Position numbers and translations under genes: made by a program. Source: Parcubacteria group bacterium CG11_big_fil_rev_8_21_14_0_20_39_22 (GTDB lineage: Bacteria; Patescibacteriota; Minisyncoccia; Phycocordibacterales; GCA-002787175). From it: 8,334 bases of DNA. The stretch spans positions 1-8,334 of the forward strand of contig PCWC01000023.1 in NCBI GenBank assembly GCA_002787175.1, given 5' to 3'. The notes beneath the pieces were generated by a model. It was not told the origin of the DNA. It saw nothing but the letters and a program-made list of their open reading frames with translations, and ran no database searches. How positions within the stretch are numbered: position 1 is the first letter of the stretch; each line of letters begins with the position of its first letter. Positions 1-6,859 of the stretch are shown piece by piece.

Positions 1-118
1 AAAGAGCTACGCTCTTTGACTGACAGACGCGTAGCGTCTGTCTTCATACCCTGTGGCGTAAGCCCAGGGTTCTTGATTTTTTATCTCCCTATGGTCGTCC
101 CTTCGGGAGATAATTTTT
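1..118. other. Array of four consecutive stem-loops
   Basis: Four separate inverted repeats follow one another without a convincing gene. Hairpin A (1-17) has a 7-bp stem with loop TAC. Hairpin B (22-42) is a perfect 9-bp stem with loop GTA. Hairpin C (48-70) has a 6-bp stem, a bulged T and a 3-bp GGC/GCC stem capped by GTAA, which as RNA is a GNRA tetraloop. Hairpin D (81-113) pairs TTATCTCCC with GGGAGATAA across a 15-base loop, and that loop contains a competing TCCC/GGGA pairing at 98-108. A and B share the complementary core GCTACGC/GCGTAGC. Hairpin C is followed by a T-rich stretch (71-82), so it could terminate a gene lying left of the window. The array may continue beyond position 1. 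Function is unknown; a structured RNA, a terminator cluster or a palindromic repeat are all possible. Confidence 0.6.
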
Positions 119-141
119 AAATTTTCTAAATAATTTTTTGT

Positions 142-678
142 ATGACAATAATAAGACACAAAGAGCAAAGAGTTGGAGTTTTTATCGATGCTCAAAACCT
201 ATACCATAGCGCCAAAAATCTTTATCGTACTCGAGTCAATTTCGGGCAGATTGTAAAAGACGCTGTGGGGGATAGAGCCCTTATAAGAGCGATGGCCTAT
301 GTTATAAAAACCGAATCGGGTGAAGAAAAAGCTTTTTTTGAAGCTTTGGAGAAGATGGGCATAGAAACCAAAGTGAAAGACTTGCAGATTTTCGCGGGTG
401 GCAATAAAAAAGCCGATTGGGACGTGGGACTTGCGGTTGACGCTATAAAAATGGCTCCGAAACTGGATACCGTCATAATAGTATCCGGAGATGGAGATTT
501 TGTTCCACTGGTAGAGTACCTACAAATGAATGAGGGCTGTTTGGTAGAAGTTGTATCATTTGGAAAATCGACCTCTCAAAAACTTAAAGAAGCGACAGAC
601 CATTTTATCGACTTGGACCAAAACCCTCGGAAATATTTAATAGGAGCAGGGAAATCAAGAGGGGGAAGGAAGAGATAG
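142..678 (+). CDS. NYN-domain (LabA/DUF88-like) putative ribonuclease
   Basis: This 178-residue protein fits a stand-alone NYN domain, a PIN-like fold that in characterised relatives cuts RNA using metal ions held by clustered aspartates. The expected acidic residues are visible: D16 in FIDAQNL on the first strand, D92/D94 in ADWDVGLAVD, and D117/D119 in VSGDGDF. The last two motifs are the hallmark of the LabA/DUF88 group. A basic, glycine-rich tail (about 164-178, ending GGRKR) could bind nucleic acid. There is no signal peptide or membrane segment, so it should be cytoplasmic. The ATG at 142 is the natural start, because the FIDAQNL strand follows 13 residues later. No Shine-Dalgarno sequence precedes it; an AATAAT at 129-134 is -10-like but has no convincing -35. 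The gene ends at a hairpin terminator and precedes pnp, another RNA-decay gene. The true substrate cannot be read from the sequence. Confidence 0.92.
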   Translation: MTIIRHKEQRVGVFIDAQNLYHSAKNLYRTRVNFGQIVKDAVGDRALIRAMAYVIKTESGEEKAFFEALEKMGIETKVKDLQIFAGGNKKADWDVGLAVDAIKMAPKLDTVIIVSGDGDFVPLVEYLQMNEGCLVEVVSFGKSTSQKLKEATDHFIDLDQNPRKYLIGAGKSRGGRKR

Positions 679-711
679 GACGCCCCAACCGATTGTAAAT
701 TTTGCGAATTT

Positions 712-740
712 AAATAACCGCTATTGTAGCGGTTATTTTA
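712..740 (+). terminator. Hairpin terminator after the NYN gene
   Basis: A perfect 12-bp inverted repeat, 712-723 (core AACCGCTA) with 727-738 (core TAGCGGTT), has a TTG loop. It is flanked by A-rich sequence on the left and ends in TTTTA on the right. The stem starts about 33 bases after the NYN stop codon. The T tract is short and partly inside the stem, so termination may be imperfect; the symmetry would also allow function on the minus strand. Confidence 0.75.
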
Positions 741-774
741 CTTGAGAGATATTTTTATGTAGGATAATGATATT

Positions 775-938
775 ACTTTGAGTTACAAAACTAACTTCGT
801 AGCGAGAAATTCCGAGCGGAAAGCGAGCCGTAGTTCAAAATTTTGAGCTTAATGCCATAGGTATTGGTGAAAAATTTTGAACAAGGCGTAACTTCGATTC
901 GGAATTTCGCAGTAGGAGGTAGTTTCGTAACTCAAAGT
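775..938. repeat. Imperfect 164-base intergenic palindrome (element 1)
   Basis: The left arm 775-844 and right arm 871-938 are roughly three-quarters complementary across a 26-base loop. The outer ends match over 12 bases (ACTTTGAGTTAC), the inner ends over 12 (GTTCAAAATTTT), and a 10-base core (GAAATTCCGA) pairs in the middle. Mismatches are scattered rather than clustered. No protein is recognisable; the short minus-strand open frame over it has no family features. It lies between the NYN terminator and the candidate pnp promoter. Its core is shared with the larger palindrome at 3358-3617, which suggests a repeat family in this genome. It could be a small nonautonomous (MITE-like) element or a structured intergenic repeat. 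No clear target-site duplication is visible. Confidence 0.75.
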
Positions 939-948
939 CGATTACGGT

Positions 949-977
949 TTTATATCCGCAACTCAAATTATTATAAA
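949..977 (+). promoter_or_regulatory. Candidate promoter for pnp
   Basis: A -35-like TTTATA (949-954), a 17-base spacer and a -10-like TATAAA (972-977) give a plausible sigma-70-type promoter. Predicted transcription would begin near 984, almost exactly where the leader hairpin starts, which makes the two predictions mutually supportive. The -35 is weak (4 of 6), so this is a moderate call. Confidence 0.45.
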
Positions 978-979
978 AA

Positions 980-1066
980 GAGACTTTGTAAGCCGGTAGA
1001 GCTTGTTGGATAGAGTACTCAACATATCTTGGGTTTTTATCCAACACGCTCTTAGACAAAGTTCTC
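980..1066 (+). promoter_or_regulatory. Long leader stem-loop directly upstream of pnp
   Basis: Paired segments nest in order: GAG 980-982 with CTC 1064-1066, ACTTTGT 983-989 with ACAAAGT 1056-1062, AGAGC 998-1002 with GCTCT 1048-1052, and GTTGGATA 1005-1012 with TATCCAAC 1038-1045. A 25-base apical loop (1013-1037) carries the self-complementary GAGTACTC. About 23 pairs form, with an 8/3 internal loop between the outer and middle stems and a TT/AC internal loop higher up. The hairpin ends 16 bases before the pnp ATG. In E. coli the pnp leader folds into a long stem-loop that RNase III cuts, allowing PNPase to repress its own synthesis. Position and shape here are similar, but the same mechanism is only inferred. 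Confidence 0.6.
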
Positions 1067-1082
1067 GACTTAATCTTTCTTT

Positions 1083-3203
1083 ATGAATAAAAAAACATAT
1101 TCAGTGGAAGTCGGCGGTAAAGAATTAACTGCAGAATTTAATGATTTGGCTGATCAGGCAGACGGTTCGGTTATGGTGAGATACGGCAACACAGTAGTCC
1201 TCGCTACAGCCGTTATGTCAAAAAAACCTAAATCGGGTATGGGTTTCTTCCCACTAACCGTAGATTACGAGGAACGTTTTTACGCGGCGGGAGAAATATT
1301 GGGTTCACGTTTTATGAGGCGTGAAGGAAGACCGACAGACGAAGCGGTTTTATCGGGAAGAATAGTTGACCGAACTATAAGACCTTTGTTTGATCAGAGC
1401 ATACGCAATGAAATACAGGTTGTAATAACTGTTTTGTCCATTGATGAAGATGATCCCGATGTCTTAGGGGTGATAGCTGCATCTCTCGCTATCGGTACTT
1501 CAGATATTCCGTGGAATGGCCCAGTATCAGCAGTTAGAATTGCAGGTCTCAAAGACGGAAGTCATTCTATAAATCCTACTTACGAGATAAGATCGAAGCC
1601 CGATTCAATAAACCTTGACCTCTTCGCTTGCGGTAAGGACGGAGCGATCAATATGATAGAAGTCGGAGGCAAAGAAGTAGAGGAAGATATTGTAAGCCAA
1701 ACTCTAAAAAAATCGAGTGAGGAAATAGAAAAAATCCAGTCTTGGCAAAAAACAATAATAGACGAGATAGGTAAAGAAAAAAGGGAGGTTGAGAAACCAA
1801 GTAAGCCAGAAGGGATAGAAGAATATTTTAAGGAGGCAGTCGAACCGAAACTGTTTGATGCGGTTTTTTCGGGTCCAGGAAAGAAAAACATTGAAGAGCT
1901 TAAAGAAGAATGGTTTGAAAAATATGCGGAGAAATTTGAAGGAGAGTCGATATCATTTGCAGACGAACATTATGAAGAAGCAGTAAACGACCTTCTCCAC
2001 AAGGAAGCTATCGAAAATGGACGACGTCCGGATGGAAGAGGTTTTGACGAAGTTAGGCCACTTTTTGCTCAAGCTGGAGGAATATCTCCAATACTTCACG
2101 GATCGGGAATATTTTACCGAGGAGGAACACACATCCTCTCAACCCTTACACTTGGAGGTCCTCAAGACGCACAGATAATAGACAGTATGGAAACACGGGA
2201 AGGTACGAAACGTTTCCTTCATCATTATAATTTTCCACCTTTTTCGGTCGGCGAGACTGGACGCATAGGTGGCACAAATAGAAGGATGGTAGGACACGGA
2301 GCTTTGGCAGAAAAAGCTTTGTCGGCAGTTATTCCTCCGAAAGAGGTTTTCCCGTATACAATCCGTATGGTTTCTGAAGCACTTGCTTCAAATGGATCGA
2401 CATCGATGGGATCAGTGTGTGCGAGCAGTTTGGCTCTACAAGATGGAGGAGTACCTATATCAGCACCAGTAGCTGGTATAGCTTCGGGACTTATGATGGA
2501 CGAAAAAGGTAATTACAAAGTCCTCACCGACATTCAAGGACCGGAAGATCACCACGGCGATATGGACTTTAAAGTTGCGGGGACGGAAAAAGGTATAACC
2601 GCAATCCAGATGGACGTTAAAGTAAATGGAATATCTCTTCCCGTACTCGAAGAAGCACTCGCAAAGGCCCGTGCCGCTCGTCTCACCATACTTGAGACTA
2701 TGAAAGATGCTATTAAAGAGCCGAGAAAAGAAATCTCTCCTCGGGCTCCTAAGATTATTACTATCACAATAAAACCAAAGCAAATAGGGATGGTTATCGG
2801 TAGTGGAGGCAAGACTATAAATGAAATAAAAGAATCTACGGGAGCAGAGATAGATATAGAAGATGATGGTACTGTTTTTATAACAGGAAAAGATGGCGGA
2901 GCAGAAAAAGCTCAAAAAATAATTGAGGAAATGACGAGAGAGTATACAGCAGGAGACAAGTTTGAAGGAGTTGTTACAAAAATAGCCGATTTTGGCGCAT
3001 TTGTAAGAATTGGCCACAACACCGAAGGATTGGTCCATATATCCGAAATAGCTCCATTTAGAGTAGACAGAGTTGGAGATATTTTAGCAGAAGGAGACAA
3101 GGTGCCGGTAGTCGTTAAGGAGGTTGATACGGAAAAAGGAAAAATCAGACTTTCAATAAAAGACATCGATCCAAATTTCGCAAAGCAAAAGAAAGGAATG
3201 TAA
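1083..3203 (+). CDS. pnp: Polyribonucleotide nucleotidyltransferase (PNPase)
   Basis: PNPase degrades RNA 3'-to-5' by phosphorolysis, releasing nucleoside diphosphates, and can run in reverse to add tails; it works as a ring-shaped trimer in the cytoplasm. The 706 residues match the usual length and full domain order: first RNase PH domain (about 10-145), helical linker (about 240-310), catalytic second RNase PH domain (about 320-540), KH domain (about 555-615) and S1 domain (about 622-693). Active-site features are intact: ETGRIGG with R400/R401, the phosphate-binding SNGSTS at 436-441, and D489 and D495 in the EDHHGDMDF segment (equivalents of E. coli D486 and D492). The KH loop is GSGG at 573-576. 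The ATG at 1083 gives the normal family N-terminus; no Shine-Dalgarno is evident. It is probably transcribed alone from the upstream promoter through the leader hairpin. The gene usually found beside pnp, rpsO, is not in this window. Confidence 0.98.
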   Translation: MNKKTYSVEVGGKELTAEFNDLADQADGSVMVRYGNTVVLATAVMSKKPKSGMGFFPLTVDYEERFYAAGEILGSRFMRREGRPTDEAVLSGRIVDRTIRPLFDQSIRNEIQVVITVLSIDEDDPDVLGVIAASLAIGTSDIPWNGPVSAVRIAGLKDGSHSINPTYEIRSKPDSINLDLFACGKDGAINMIEVGGKEVEEDIVSQTLKKSSEEIEKIQSWQKTIIDEIGKEKREVEKPSKPEGIEEYFKEAVEPKLFDAVFSGPGKKNIEELKEEWFEKYAEKFEGESISFADEHYEEAVNDLLHKEAIENGRRPDGRGFDEVRPLFAQAGGISPILHGSGIFYRGGTHILSTLTLGGPQDAQIIDSMETREGTKRFLHHYNFPPFSVGETGRIGGTNRRMVGHGALAEKALSAVIPPKEVFPYTIRMVSEALASNGSTSMGSVCASSLALQDGGVPISAPVAGIASGLMMDEKGNYKVLTDIQGPEDHHGDMDFKVAGTEKGITAIQMDVKVNGISLPVLEEALAKARAARLTILETMKDAIKEPRKEISPRAPKIITITIKPKQIGMVIGSGGKTINEIKESTGAEIDIEDDGTVFITGKDGGAEKAQKIIEEMTREYTAGDKFEGVVTKIADFGAFVRIGHNTEGLVHISEIAPFRVDRVGDILAEGDKVPVVVKEVDTEKGKIRLSIKDIDPNFAKQKKGM

Positions 3204-3357
3204 CGTTAAATATTTAAAATAAAAAGTGTAACACGATAAGAAAGGGGACATAGATAGCAAACGGCTTATAACTGAAATTATTGAGTAACGGAGACAAAAA
3301 TTATATTAGGAGATTGGAATTTTAAAATCGGATTAAAATCCCTTCCCCTTCGGGTAC
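3204..3357. other. Noncoding spacer after pnp
   Basis: No supported gene lies here. The AT-rich start contains two copies of a GTAAC-type word (near 3201 and 3228), similar to the short repeats after comM. A bulged hairpin pairs 3316-3325 with 3333-3341 but lacks a T tract, so it is not a good terminator. No clear pnp terminator is visible before the large palindrome begins. Confidence 0.5.
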
Positions 3358-3617
3358 TTCTTAGAACCTGTCCTAAATCTCGACGCAAGACAACCCGATC
3401 CATTAAAAGTCCGCTTCTCAGCGGAGCTCATCCGCTAAAACGACTAAATTTCGGCTACAAAACTTTGATTCAGACTCGCCTTATCTCGATAAAGCTCGCC
3501 TTCCATCTCGTCTTTCGCTCGGAATTTCGTCGTTTTATCAGGATGCACATTCGTTCTGGTGATCTCAGTACTTCCTCGCTCTCGCTCGGTCGCGAGATTT
3601 AGGACAGGATCTTAGAA
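3358..3617. repeat. Large 260-base intergenic palindrome (element 2)
   Basis: The arms are about 3358-3455 and 3521-3617. The outer ends pair over 16 consecutive bases (CCTGTCCTAAATCTCG, 3367-3382, with its reverse complement at 3593-3608), with TTCT and AGA matches further out. The inner arms pair as CATCC (3429) with GGATG (3541-3545), followed by AAAACGAC and an AAATT-rich block. The unmatched middle of each arm is 46 and 47 bases long, so the symmetry is real. The loop holds a direct repeat, CTCGCC-TT with ATCTCG, at 3475-3488 and 3495-3510. On the minus strand, 3507-3528 nearly repeats the core of element 1 at 806-827 (GAAATTCCGAGCG, then an AAAG/CGAG ending). No transposase or other gene is inside. 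It could be a nonautonomous mobile element or a structured intergenic repeat, and may act as the 3' barrier for pnp mRNA. Confidence 0.8.
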
Positions 3618-3865
3618 ACTGATCTTATGTCTCACCACAATAATGTGAAAGGACAATATCAAACGAGGCGTGAGGGGTTACGTCGGTTGCTTGCTGTGAA
3701 GTCGTATGTTCTATGACATTAACAGGTATTAACAAATTGGAATTTCATTCATTGATTGGCATAAGATTTGGTTTCTTTGCATTAACGCCTTAATTTTGAG
3801 AAAATATACAAAACGCTTATGTACTTTCCCGAAGTATCTAAACTGTAGAAGCGTACCAATAAACC
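3618..3865. other. Noncoding spacer before the membrane protein gene
   Basis: I see no supported gene or tRNA here. ATTAAC recurs at about 3718, 3728 and 3780. A small CACA/TGTG hairpin lies near 3637-3648. A weak promoter-like pair, TTGAGA then TATGTA with a 16-base spacer, sits around 3796-3823, but its -10 matches only 3 of 6 positions. The 63-codon minus-strand frame across this stretch has no recognisable features. Confidence 0.45.
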
Positions 3866-4858
3866 GTGCCTCCTTTACCACAAAACAAAAACAATGCTCC
3901 AAACACAACCGGACCTTCAAAGCAATTTCCCGGTCAGAACAAAGACGAAGATTCTTTTGGCTTGCGACCGCTTAGGACATACCAAAGTGACGTTGAATCG
4001 GTCCTAAAAGAAAATCAAGGATCATTAACATCTATAGCTACAGCAGAATCTAACCGAAAAACCAAATTACCCGATCATCAGGAAAATGAAATCATCACAG
4101 CCCCGATCTCGGAAGAACGTCCCAAAAGCAGGAAGTGGATTATTATAATATCTATATCGCTTGTAGTTTTAAGCGCTTTGTTGTGGGTATGGTTTTTATT
4201 CCAAAAAGGAGAGAAGGACGTTTTAATCACTCAAAATGAGTCGAGTTTTACTCCTTTGGTGTCAGCAGACATCCAAAAAGCAATAGACATCACTGGTAAA
4301 TCTGGCGAGTCAGTAAGAAATTTTCTTGAGACCGAAAAAGAAAATCTCTCTCTTACTCCTGCAACATTCTTCGGAATGTACTTCACCAAGCAAACTCCCG
4401 AAAAGACATCAGAAAAACAATTAGTATCATCGGGAGAATTCCTTACGATGATAGGATCAGGAGCTCCATCATCATTTTTGAGGACACTTGATAATTCTTT
4501 TATGTTTGGTTTTTATTCGCTAAAGCAAAACGAGCCATTTCTTATACTTAAACCGAAAAGTTATGAAAATTCTTTTGCGGGGATGTTGGATTGGGAAAAA
4601 TCAATCCAAAAAAATATAGGAGGGATATTTATAGACGAGAGAGTAGATAATTCTAGCACCACAAATTCTTTTATAAACAGGAGGCAATTTGAAGATGCAA
4701 TCATAAAAAACAGGGATGCAAGGGTACTAAAAAATCAAAACGGTGTCATAATATTTTTGTACTCATTTCCAGATAAAAATACGCTCGTTATCACTACAAC
4801 ACCCGATGTATACGAGGAGATAAATGACCGCCTGCTCACCGACAGACTTGCCCGTTGA
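3866..4858 (+). CDS. Single-pass membrane protein of unknown function
   Basis: I do not recognise a characterised family. The 330 residues comprise a polar, proline- and asparagine-rich N-terminal region (1-90), one hydrophobic membrane segment (about 91-112) flanked by basic residues (RPKSRK before, KGEKD after), and a soluble domain of about 215 residues. The basic flank before the helix places the N-terminus in the cytoplasm and the large domain outside. A short cytoplasmic motif, LRPLRTYQSDVE (about 33-44), precedes a likely helix and resembles the start of other uncharacterised Patescibacteria membrane proteins (from memory, not searched). The external domain alternates predicted strands and helices, with no cysteines or obvious catalytic signature. 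The GTG start is the first possible one after an in-frame TAA at 3860, and gives a plausible MPPLPQ beginning; no Shine-Dalgarno precedes it. It ends in TGA, 70 bases before the next gene. Confidence 0.85.
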   Translation: MPPLPQNKNNAPNTTGPSKQFPGQNKDEDSFGLRPLRTYQSDVESVLKENQGSLTSIATAESNRKTKLPDHQENEIITAPISEERPKSRKWIIIISISLVVLSALLWVWFLFQKGEKDVLITQNESSFTPLVSADIQKAIDITGKSGESVRNFLETEKENLSLTPATFFGMYFTKQTPEKTSEKQLVSSGEFLTMIGSGAPSSFLRTLDNSFMFGFYSLKQNEPFLILKPKSYENSFAGMLDWEKSIQKNIGGIFIDERVDNSSTTNSFINRRQFEDAIIKNRDARVLKNQNGVIIFLYSFPDKNTLVITTTPDVYEEINDRLLTDRLAR

Positions 4859-4894
4859 TAAACGGAATTGTTACAGAACTATGTATTACCTGAA

Positions 4895-4922
4895 TTGCTT
4901 TTGATTTCCATTCTGTTATTAT
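4895..4922 (+). promoter_or_regulatory. Candidate promoter for the dksA-like/comM unit
   Basis: TTGCTT (4895-4900), a 16-base spacer and TATTAT (4917-4922) form a reasonable promoter. Only six bases lie between the -10 and the ATG at 4929, so transcription would begin at or beside the A of the start codon. That predicts a leaderless mRNA, consistent with the lack of a Shine-Dalgarno sequence. It lies in the 70-base gap after the membrane protein gene. Confidence 0.5.
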
Positions 4923-4928
4923 TATTTT

Positions 4929-5291
4929 ATGAAAATAGACACTAAACACTTTAAAAAAGTCCTGGAAGAAGAAAGAGATAAACTTAAAACGGAGCTTGCA
5001 AGCATCGGAAGGATCAATCCTGACAATCCTGGCGATTGGGAAGCTGCGCCAGACGAAAGAAATGTTACACCAGCTGACGAAAACGAAGTTGCCGACACAA
5101 TAGAATCGTACGAGGAAAATACTGCCATATTAAAACAGCTCGAAATACGCTTTAATGAAGTTGAGAAAGCTCTAAAGAGAATAGAAGAAGACCAATATGG
5201 AATCTGTGAAGTAGGAGGAGAAGAAATAGAAGAAGAGCGTCTTAAAGCAAATCCGGCCGCAACATCTTGCATAAGTCATATGCAAAAATAA
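4929..5291 (+). CDS. DksA/TraR-family protein with degenerate zinc finger
   Basis: DksA/TraR proteins enter the RNA polymerase secondary channel with an acid-tipped coiled coil and alter initiation at selected promoters, often with ppGpp. The 120 residues show that layout: helix 1 (about 5-27), an acidic turn (DENEVAD, 50-56), helix 2 (about 57-88) and a finger region, YGICEVGGEEI then RLKANPAATSCISH (90-117). The normal four-cysteine site is incomplete: C93 and C114 remain, but the expected second cysteine is G96 and the fourth is H117. Zinc binding is therefore uncertain; the fold may be held without metal or with altered ligands. The two acidic tip positions known from E. coli are only approximately matched. 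It sits 22 bases upstream of the comM-like gene and is probably cotranscribed with it. The ATG is chosen because the family's first helix starts at once. Confidence 0.88.
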   Translation: MKIDTKHFKKVLEEERDKLKTELASIGRINPDNPGDWEAAPDERNVTPADENEVADTIESYEENTAILKQLEIRFNEVEKALKRIEEDQYGICEVGGEEIEEERLKANPAATSCISHMQK

Positions 5292-5313
5292 CAGGCGGAC
5301 CGATTTTAAGAAT

Positions 5314-6849
5314 ATGAGTTTTGCACGAGTATATAGCGCACAACCATCACTTTTAGGATCACACATCATAACAGTAGAAACAGATATAACCAAAGGGTTG
5401 AACTCTTTTTCGGTTGTCGGACTAGCTGACAAAGCGGTCGAAGAATCTCGTGACAGAATGGCAGCCGCCATAAAAAACTGCGGTCTTACCTCTCCAAAAC
5501 AGCAAAACAAAAAGACTGTCATAGCCCTGGCTCCAGCGGACCTCAAAAAAGAAGGTCCTCTTTTTGATGTTGCAATGGCTCTTTCTTATCTTTTGGCGGC
5601 AGAGGAGTGCGATTTTGATGTAGAGAAAAGATTGTTTGTCGGAGAGCTGTCATTAAATGGTAATCTTCGTCCTGTTAAAGGAATACTACCCATTGTCAAA
5701 GAAGCTAAAGATAAAGGATTTAAAGAAGTTTATGTGCCTAAGGATAATGCCGCTGAAGCAGGTCTTATACAGGGTATAGATGCATTTGGAGTTGAGACTC
5801 TCGAATCACTTTTGGAGCATTTGGATAAAAACACAAAAAAATCTATTTTGCCTACTCCAAAAACAAAAATTGTAAGTAAGAAGTCCAAAATATTTACTGA
5901 TATGTCAGAAATAAAAGGTCAAGAGGGAGCAAAGAGGGGACTTGAAATTGCAGCGGCAGGAGGACACAATATAGCTATGTGGGGTCCACCCGGCACCGGT
6001 AAAACAATGCTCGCCCGGGCTTTTATTGGACTTTTGCCAGAACTTTCTTATGAGGAAATTCTTGAAGTAACTTCTATACACTCAGTAGCAGGGGCACTTT
6101 CAGAGCCACTTATGATTAACGCCCCTTTTCGGTCTCCACACCACAGTGCTTCAAGTGTGGCTATTGTTGGAGGAGGGACGATCCCTAAACCAGGAGAGAT
6201 AACTTTGGCCCATAGAGGAGTTTTGTTTCTTGATGAATTTCCGGAATTTAACAGACAGGTGATTGAAACATTACGTCAACCGCTTGAAGATAAAGTGATT
6301 TCTATATCGAGGGCGCGCGGTTCTATAAATTTTCCTGCCGATTTTATTTTAGTAGCGACAATGAATCCTTGCCCTTGCGGTAACTACGGCAACAATGACA
6401 AAGTTTGCATTTGCAGTCCGTCGGCAATTGTAAGATACAAGAGAAAAATATCAGGACCTATAATGGACAGGATAGACGTTTGGATAGAAGTGCCACACGT
6501 CGGCTATAAAATGCTTGAGACGAAAGAAGAAGGTGAACACACCGAGGACATAAAGAAGAGAGTATTGTCTGCAAGAGAAAAGCAGAAGCTAAGACTTAAG
6601 TCTTTTGACATACCTTTTTCTCTAAACGCTTCCTTGAGCGGTAAATCTCTTAAAAAAGTAGCCGAACTAAACAATGAAGTAGCAGACAGGTTCAGGCAAC
6701 ACGCCGAAGCTCTTTCTCTCTCACCCCGTGCTTACCATAAGGTTATAAAGCTCGCCCGAACAATAGCTGATTTAGATAACCAAGAAGAAATAAAAGAAAA
6801 ACATATACTTGAAGCTGTGGGGTACAGACCTAAAGAGGAAGCGCTGTAA
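5314..6849 (+). CDS. comM: ComM/YifB-family AAA+ ATPase (Mg-chelatase-like)
   Basis: The 511 residues match this family in length and order: an N-terminal S5-like/ChlI domain (about 1-165), a linker, an AAA+ Mg-chelatase-type ATPase core (about 192-400) and a C-terminal helical domain (about 410-508). Visible ATPase motifs are Walker A GPPGTGKT (224-231), Walker B LFLDEF (304-309), sensor-1 region VATMNP (347-352) and the arginine-finger-like GPIMDRID (381-388). The family's cysteine cluster is present at C353, C355, C365 and C367. Characterised ComM is a hexameric helicase that promotes branch migration of incoming single-stranded DNA during natural transformation; despite the family name, it does not insert magnesium. 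Its role in this organism is inferred. The ATG at 5314 starts the family's typical MSFARVYS-type N-terminus. It follows the DksA-like gene by 22 bases with no terminator between, and ends before a strong hairpin. Confidence 0.95.
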   Translation: MSFARVYSAQPSLLGSHIITVETDITKGLNSFSVVGLADKAVEESRDRMAAAIKNCGLTSPKQQNKKTVIALAPADLKKEGPLFDVAMALSYLLAAEECDFDVEKRLFVGELSLNGNLRPVKGILPIVKEAKDKGFKEVYVPKDNAAEAGLIQGIDAFGVETLESLLEHLDKNTKKSILPTPKTKIVSKKSKIFTDMSEIKGQEGAKRGLEIAAAGGHNIAMWGPPGTGKTMLARAFIGLLPELSYEEILEVTSIHSVAGALSEPLMINAPFRSPHHSASSVAIVGGGTIPKPGEITLAHRGVLFLDEFPEFNRQVIETLRQPLEDKVISISRARGSINFPADFILVATMNPCPCGNYGNNDKVCICSPSAIVRYKRKISGPIMDRIDVWIEVPHVGYKMLETKEEGEHTEDIKKRVLSAREKQKLRLKSFDIPFSLNASLSGKSLKKVAELNNEVADRFRQHAEALSLSPRAYHKVIKLARTIADLDNQEEIKEKHILEAVGYRPKEEAL

Positions 6850-6859
6850 AAGTAAAGAA

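Noticed and set aside
7..195. Minus-strand 62-codon open frame
   Set aside because: It runs across the four hairpins and into the NYN gene, has no family features and no promoter or start signal.
835..1059. Minus-strand 74-codon open frame before pnp
   Set aside because: It covers part of the palindrome and the leader hairpin; its composition is not protein-like and the structure explains the sequence better.
2460..3038. Long antisense frame (192 codons) within pnp
   Set aside because: The plus-strand PNPase KH/S1 region is unambiguous, and the antisense translation shows no domain or sensible composition.
3204..3865. tRNA or CRISPR in the long gap
   Set aside because: No T-arm-like GTTCRA motif with acceptor pairing and no regularly spaced direct repeats were seen; the symmetry is palindromic instead.
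4922..5546. Minus-strand frames opposite the DksA-like and comM genes
   Set aside because: They are serine- and phenylalanine-rich mirror frames of well-supported plus-strand genes.
5314..6849. True magnesium chelatase subunit for chlorophyll synthesis
   Set aside because: The N-terminal S5-like domain, the cysteine cluster and the length fit ComM/YifB; no other chelatase subunits or pigment genes are nearby.
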